Positions 60,923 to 64,000 of a stretch of DNA of 64,000 nucleotides are shown one piece after another. Location: positions 17,066,169 to 17,130,168 of the forward strand of contig NC_053126.1 of assembly GCF_010015445.1 (NCBI RefSeq), given 5' to 3'. The stretch's first letter is position 1, and every line of letters starts with the position of its first letter. This DNA is from Perca fluviatilis. Its lineage: Eukaryota; Chordata; Actinopteri; Perciformes; Percidae. The position numbers were made by a program, and so were the translations under genes. The notes below the pieces were generated by a model that was not told the DNA's origin, made no database searches, and worked only from the letters and a program-made list of their open reading frames with translations.

Positions 60923-61183
60923 ATAATTCAATTCAATTTTATTTATAGTATCAAATCATAACACGAGTTATCTCGAGACACTTTACAGATAGAGTAGGTC
61001 TAGACCACTCTATGATTTACAAAGCCCCAACAATTCCAGTAATTCCCTCAAGAGCAAGCAGTGTGACAGTGGCGAGGAAAAACTCTCTCTTGGGAAGAAA
61101 CCTTGGACAGACCCAGGCTCTTGGTAGGCGGTGTCTGACGGTGCCGGTTGGGGATGCGATGAACAGTGGCAGTAATAGTCCTT
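60923..61183. repeat. dispersed teleost repeat, longer copy
   Basis: Begins aattcaattcaattttattt and continues tcgagacactttacagatag, ccaacaattccagtaattcc, gtggcgaggaaaaactctct and ccttggacagacccaggctc. The intronic fragment at 26510-26634 is a shorter relative. Very common in teleosts as I recall it; class uncertain. Confidence 0.7.
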
Positions 61184-62345
61184 GATGTGGATGTAAACAA
61201 ATGTAAATACAAAGCATCATCACCACATACACTGAGCCTTTTCAACGTCACGATGTTTTCAGGTTAGCATCAAGTTAAAATACTGTATATTTCAGAAGCG
61301 TTTTTAAAATTGTTAACCATAGACTTTCGTGTTTGAGTGTAAAGTATCAAACATGATTTGGTTTCATGTGGCTCACACATCTAACTGAAATTCAAAATGC
61401 CTAATTGGGGCATCAGCTGCATTGATTTGCTCTGGTCACAATGATCACAATCAATTTAAGAAACAGTGGCTGAGTTCCCAGTTATCGAGACAAAGCCAAC
61501 GGATTCTCTCTCCTCCTAGAAAAGCAGCGAGTTGACTGGGAGCTCTGAGTGTTATTAATAGCCACTGCAGGGGTGTCAGGGTCTTTGGCTGTCAAAGGGC
61601 TGAGCAGAAGGGTTCAGAGCAGCGCTGAACCACCATCACCTCGATGGGTGAAAGGACACTGGACAACCCTGTTTTAAAGCAGTCTTTCGCAACCAAGACA
61701 GGTTTCTCTTTTTTTTAAATGACTGTGAAGGTGAAACAGTCCAACAGTCTGCCAGTGGATGGCAGTATTGACTGAGCCTGCCATTCAATGCAAAGTAAAG
61801 TCGGTGTATGTGAGACAAGAAAACATTCATATTTAACCTGTTCAGCGTGGTTGTGGAAGCTTGATTGCTCTCACTTTAAGCTGTAAAGACAAAGAAAACA
61901 ACTTAAATCAATTAAGCGTCTCCACTTGGTTAATAGCAGATATAATAAGAAAAGAGCTCCATCCCTTAATAGGCCCCACACATCTCACTAAGACAGGGTT
62001 ATGGTTAAACAAAGCAGGGAAAAGAAAAGTACTTCCTTCAGCTGTCCCCTGTGGCTGTATGCACCACTATGAACCATGTTATGTGCAACAGATAAGACCA
62101 CCAGGAGGGTCAAACATTATGCACATCCAGAGGCCCGGTGCACCAGCCCAGGAGGAGTAATCTGTTGCTTTATGGTTTTGTCGATTAAAGACCTAGTTCA
62201 TCCCGACGTTCAGTTTGCTGCATGCAGCTTCTGGCTTTTATTTTCTTATCCGATGTTCACTTAGGATTGCCCTGTGGTGTTTGGCTGTCTATCCTTTACA
62301 AAAATACATAGGTAATACCTCAGCGGATCTTTTTAGTAATGGTTT
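61184..62345. other. intergenic, nothing recognised
   Basis: The open frames at 61636-61830 and 61861-62264 have no recognisable domain. Confidence 0.4.
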
Positions 62346-62349
62346 ATCT

Positions 62350-62629
62350 CACTAGCTATGTTTCCATCCACACGTTTTTATCTGAATTAAGTGATATTGA
62401 ATGAAAAATGCCTTGTGGAAACAGTAAAATTCGATTGAATTTCATGAATATCGACTCAAAGGAACAACGTTCGGTCCAATCGGATTTTATCTTGATCGAT
62501 ATACGGCTTATGCGATAAACGCTGAGGGAAACGTTATTGGCCTAATAAATAATGAATTGGTAGATGGTGCGATCCATTTTGTCTAGCAAAACTTTGTTCG
62601 CAAATGTCTGCTTGAATGTTGTGCGATTC
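62350..62629. repeat. left part of a host repeat interrupted by the Harbinger element
   Basis: tagctatgtttccatccaca and ttgtggaaacag blocks resemble the end of a teleost DNA transposon. Sequence after 63483 may continue it (gtgcgaaaatgaatgg), but the far end is not visible. Confidence 0.35.
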
Positions 62630-63483
62630 AGGGCTAGATTTATCAAGCCGTTTGCGCCTGTTTCCAGGCGCTAATTGCTCGCAAAGACGGACGTAACCGA
62701 TGCGGGCTATTTACAAACAGGGCGCACTTGGGTAAAATCGCAGATTGTCTGCCACATGAGCGAGAAGAGACAAGTTGCGCTTTCAATATGCGTTCGTGGG
62801 AGGGTCGTGGGGAAAGTGGGAGTTGCACCCAAAAGGTGGGAGAATAAGCGCAAAGTGCACCTAATTATATATTCCGTGGTATTTACAAAGACTGTCAGTA
62901 AGAGCGCGCCTCTTTTCTGCGGGGGAAATTCTCCGCCTCTTAAAAGCAGGTCTAAACCAGCCGCAATCGAGTTTCCTCATAGACCTTTATGCCGCTGGTG
63001 AAATGGCAACAGTAATTTGAGCAAGACGAAGACATAGGCGAGGCTGAAAATATTTTTAACACAAGAATCACACTTTGTCAGTGAACACAACATCATTTAG
63101 CGTTACAGATTAAGCAGCCATGCAATATAGAGTTACTGGAAGAAATCAAAGATGAAATTGAATCTCCCACTCAGCGTTCACATCCCATTCCAGCAGTTGT
63201 TAAACTCCTCGCTACATTACAAATATTGGCATCAGGATCATTTCAAACAGTCATAGCATCAGCAGTGGGAATATCGCAGTCTGCACTCAGCCATATCATA
63301 GCACATGTACCGCTTTGCTACAGCGCAATTTACATTATAGTGGGCGGAGAAAGACACTGATTGCCTGATGGGTGTCAGGGTTGATAAATACTACGCAAAA
63401 TGTGGAAGCATAGCATGCGCTATTACCGAACTCGCATAAACAGACGCAGCGCAAACTGCGCTAGTGTTAGTAAATTAGGCCCT
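62630..63483 (+). mobile_element. PIF/Harbinger relic with transposase N-terminal fragment
   Basis: Ends agggctagattta and taaattaggccct form an imperfect inverted repeat, with sub-terminal gcgc-rich mirrored blocks (gtttgcgcc, gcgcaaactgcgc). A transposase fragment lies at 63109-63317. The flanking 3-bp duplication is not clear. Confidence 0.7.
63109..63317 (+). pseudogene. PIF/Harbinger (HARBI1-like) transposase N-terminal fragment
   Basis: Reads RLSSHAI, then after a one-base frame change at about 63128 ELLEEIKDEIESPTQRSHPI, PAVVKLLATLQILASGSFQT and VIASAVGISQSALSHIIAHV. This is the helix-turn-helix region typical of Harbinger transposases (ALxFLATGSFQxxxGxxxGISQxxxSRxI). The catalytic DDE part is missing. 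Confidence 0.85.
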
Positions 63484-64000
63484 CTGTGCGAAAATGAATG
63501 GATACACCTTAAAATGTCTCAAATCAATTCGATATACCAATTTGACTGCAAAACAGCATGTGACGTCATTGATCGTAAACTGTACTTCGATAGCAGCCTA
63601 GACAAACACTCAAACAAACATAACATAAAAACATAATAAAGGCGATAATGTCTGAGTGATTTAAGCCTACTTTTAATAGGTCAACTCGACAAATTTAAAC
63701 ATCCACCCATTTGCTTGTTTGTTTGTTAGCATGATATGTCAAACACTTGTTGAAGGGTTATTATTATTATACTTCATGTATTTATCACGTGTTCTACCTG
63801 GCTGTGAGACAAATTTCTTAGGCGAATAACGATAGCATGTCTTTCAACACAAAAGCGATGCAGTAGGTGATTAAAAACCGCAGTGGGTAGAATGCAAAAA
63901 GAATTAGAGTGAGACCTCTTCCTGCAGCTCTTCCTCTCCTGCTCTAAGGCAATCCATGCACACAGCCAATAGGAACGCTCTCTCTCTGAAATGACATGCG
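63484..64000. other. intergenic, nothing recognised
   Basis: No supported gene. Contains short TTTG and ATT repeats at about 63713-63725 and 63761-63768. Confidence 0.4.

Overview
The window is vertebrate nuclear DNA, most likely from a spiny-rayed (percomorph) teleost fish. It holds one protein-coding gene that I can build completely, a four-exon shisa9 gene (CKAMP44, an AMPA-receptor auxiliary subunit) on the + strand from 24561 to 39953. The introns are short for a vertebrate neuronal gene. The rest is dense in short DNA transposons and SINEs of types I know from percomorph genomes. The organism call rests on those repeats and on the shisa9 sequence, not on synteny.

Layout. 1-24160: intergenic, no convincing gene. 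It holds hAT ends, a PIF/Harbinger element inside an older repeat (4643-5699), an hAT composite with a TTAA-type MITE nested inside it (8175-10433), an L2-type LINE 3' end (12057-12480), a near-perfect 35-bp hairpin (14609-14682), two copies of a long-TIR MITE (16106-16748 and 20538-20800) and a deleted Tc1/mariner (19688-20151). 24167-24560: shisa9 promoter and 5' UTR, with a CT/GT repeat and a CpG-rich start. 24561-39953: shisa9 exons at 24561-25066, 28098-28204, 37134-37274 and 39571-39953. The spliced CDS is 1137 nt (378 aa plus stop), and all junctions are GT-AG and keep frame. Intron 2 (8.9 kb) carries at least seven transposable elements, including an hAT with a perfect 8-bp target duplication and a tRNA-derived SINE with a perfect 15-bp duplication. 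39954 to about 44790: 3' flank, possibly a long 3' UTR. 45000-64000: intergenic and repeat-rich. It has two copies of an hAT family that carries a CA microsatellite, a LINE 3' end with an ATCT tail, an 881-bp insertion with a 9-bp duplication, two PIF/Harbinger relics that still encode transposase fragments, hAT transposase relics, and a 550-bp almost pure T tract that may be an assembly artefact.

The predicted Shisa9 protein has a signal peptide, the Shisa cysteine-rich ectodomain, one membrane span and a cytoplasmic tail ending in the PDZ ligand EVTV. No other gene in the window is shown to work with it. I found no operon-like, CRISPR-like or other new multi-gene system. The items most worth a second look are the 35-bp hairpin, the nested transposons with readable target duplications, the transposon-borne microsatellites, and a lone minus-strand candidate exon at 59190-59340.
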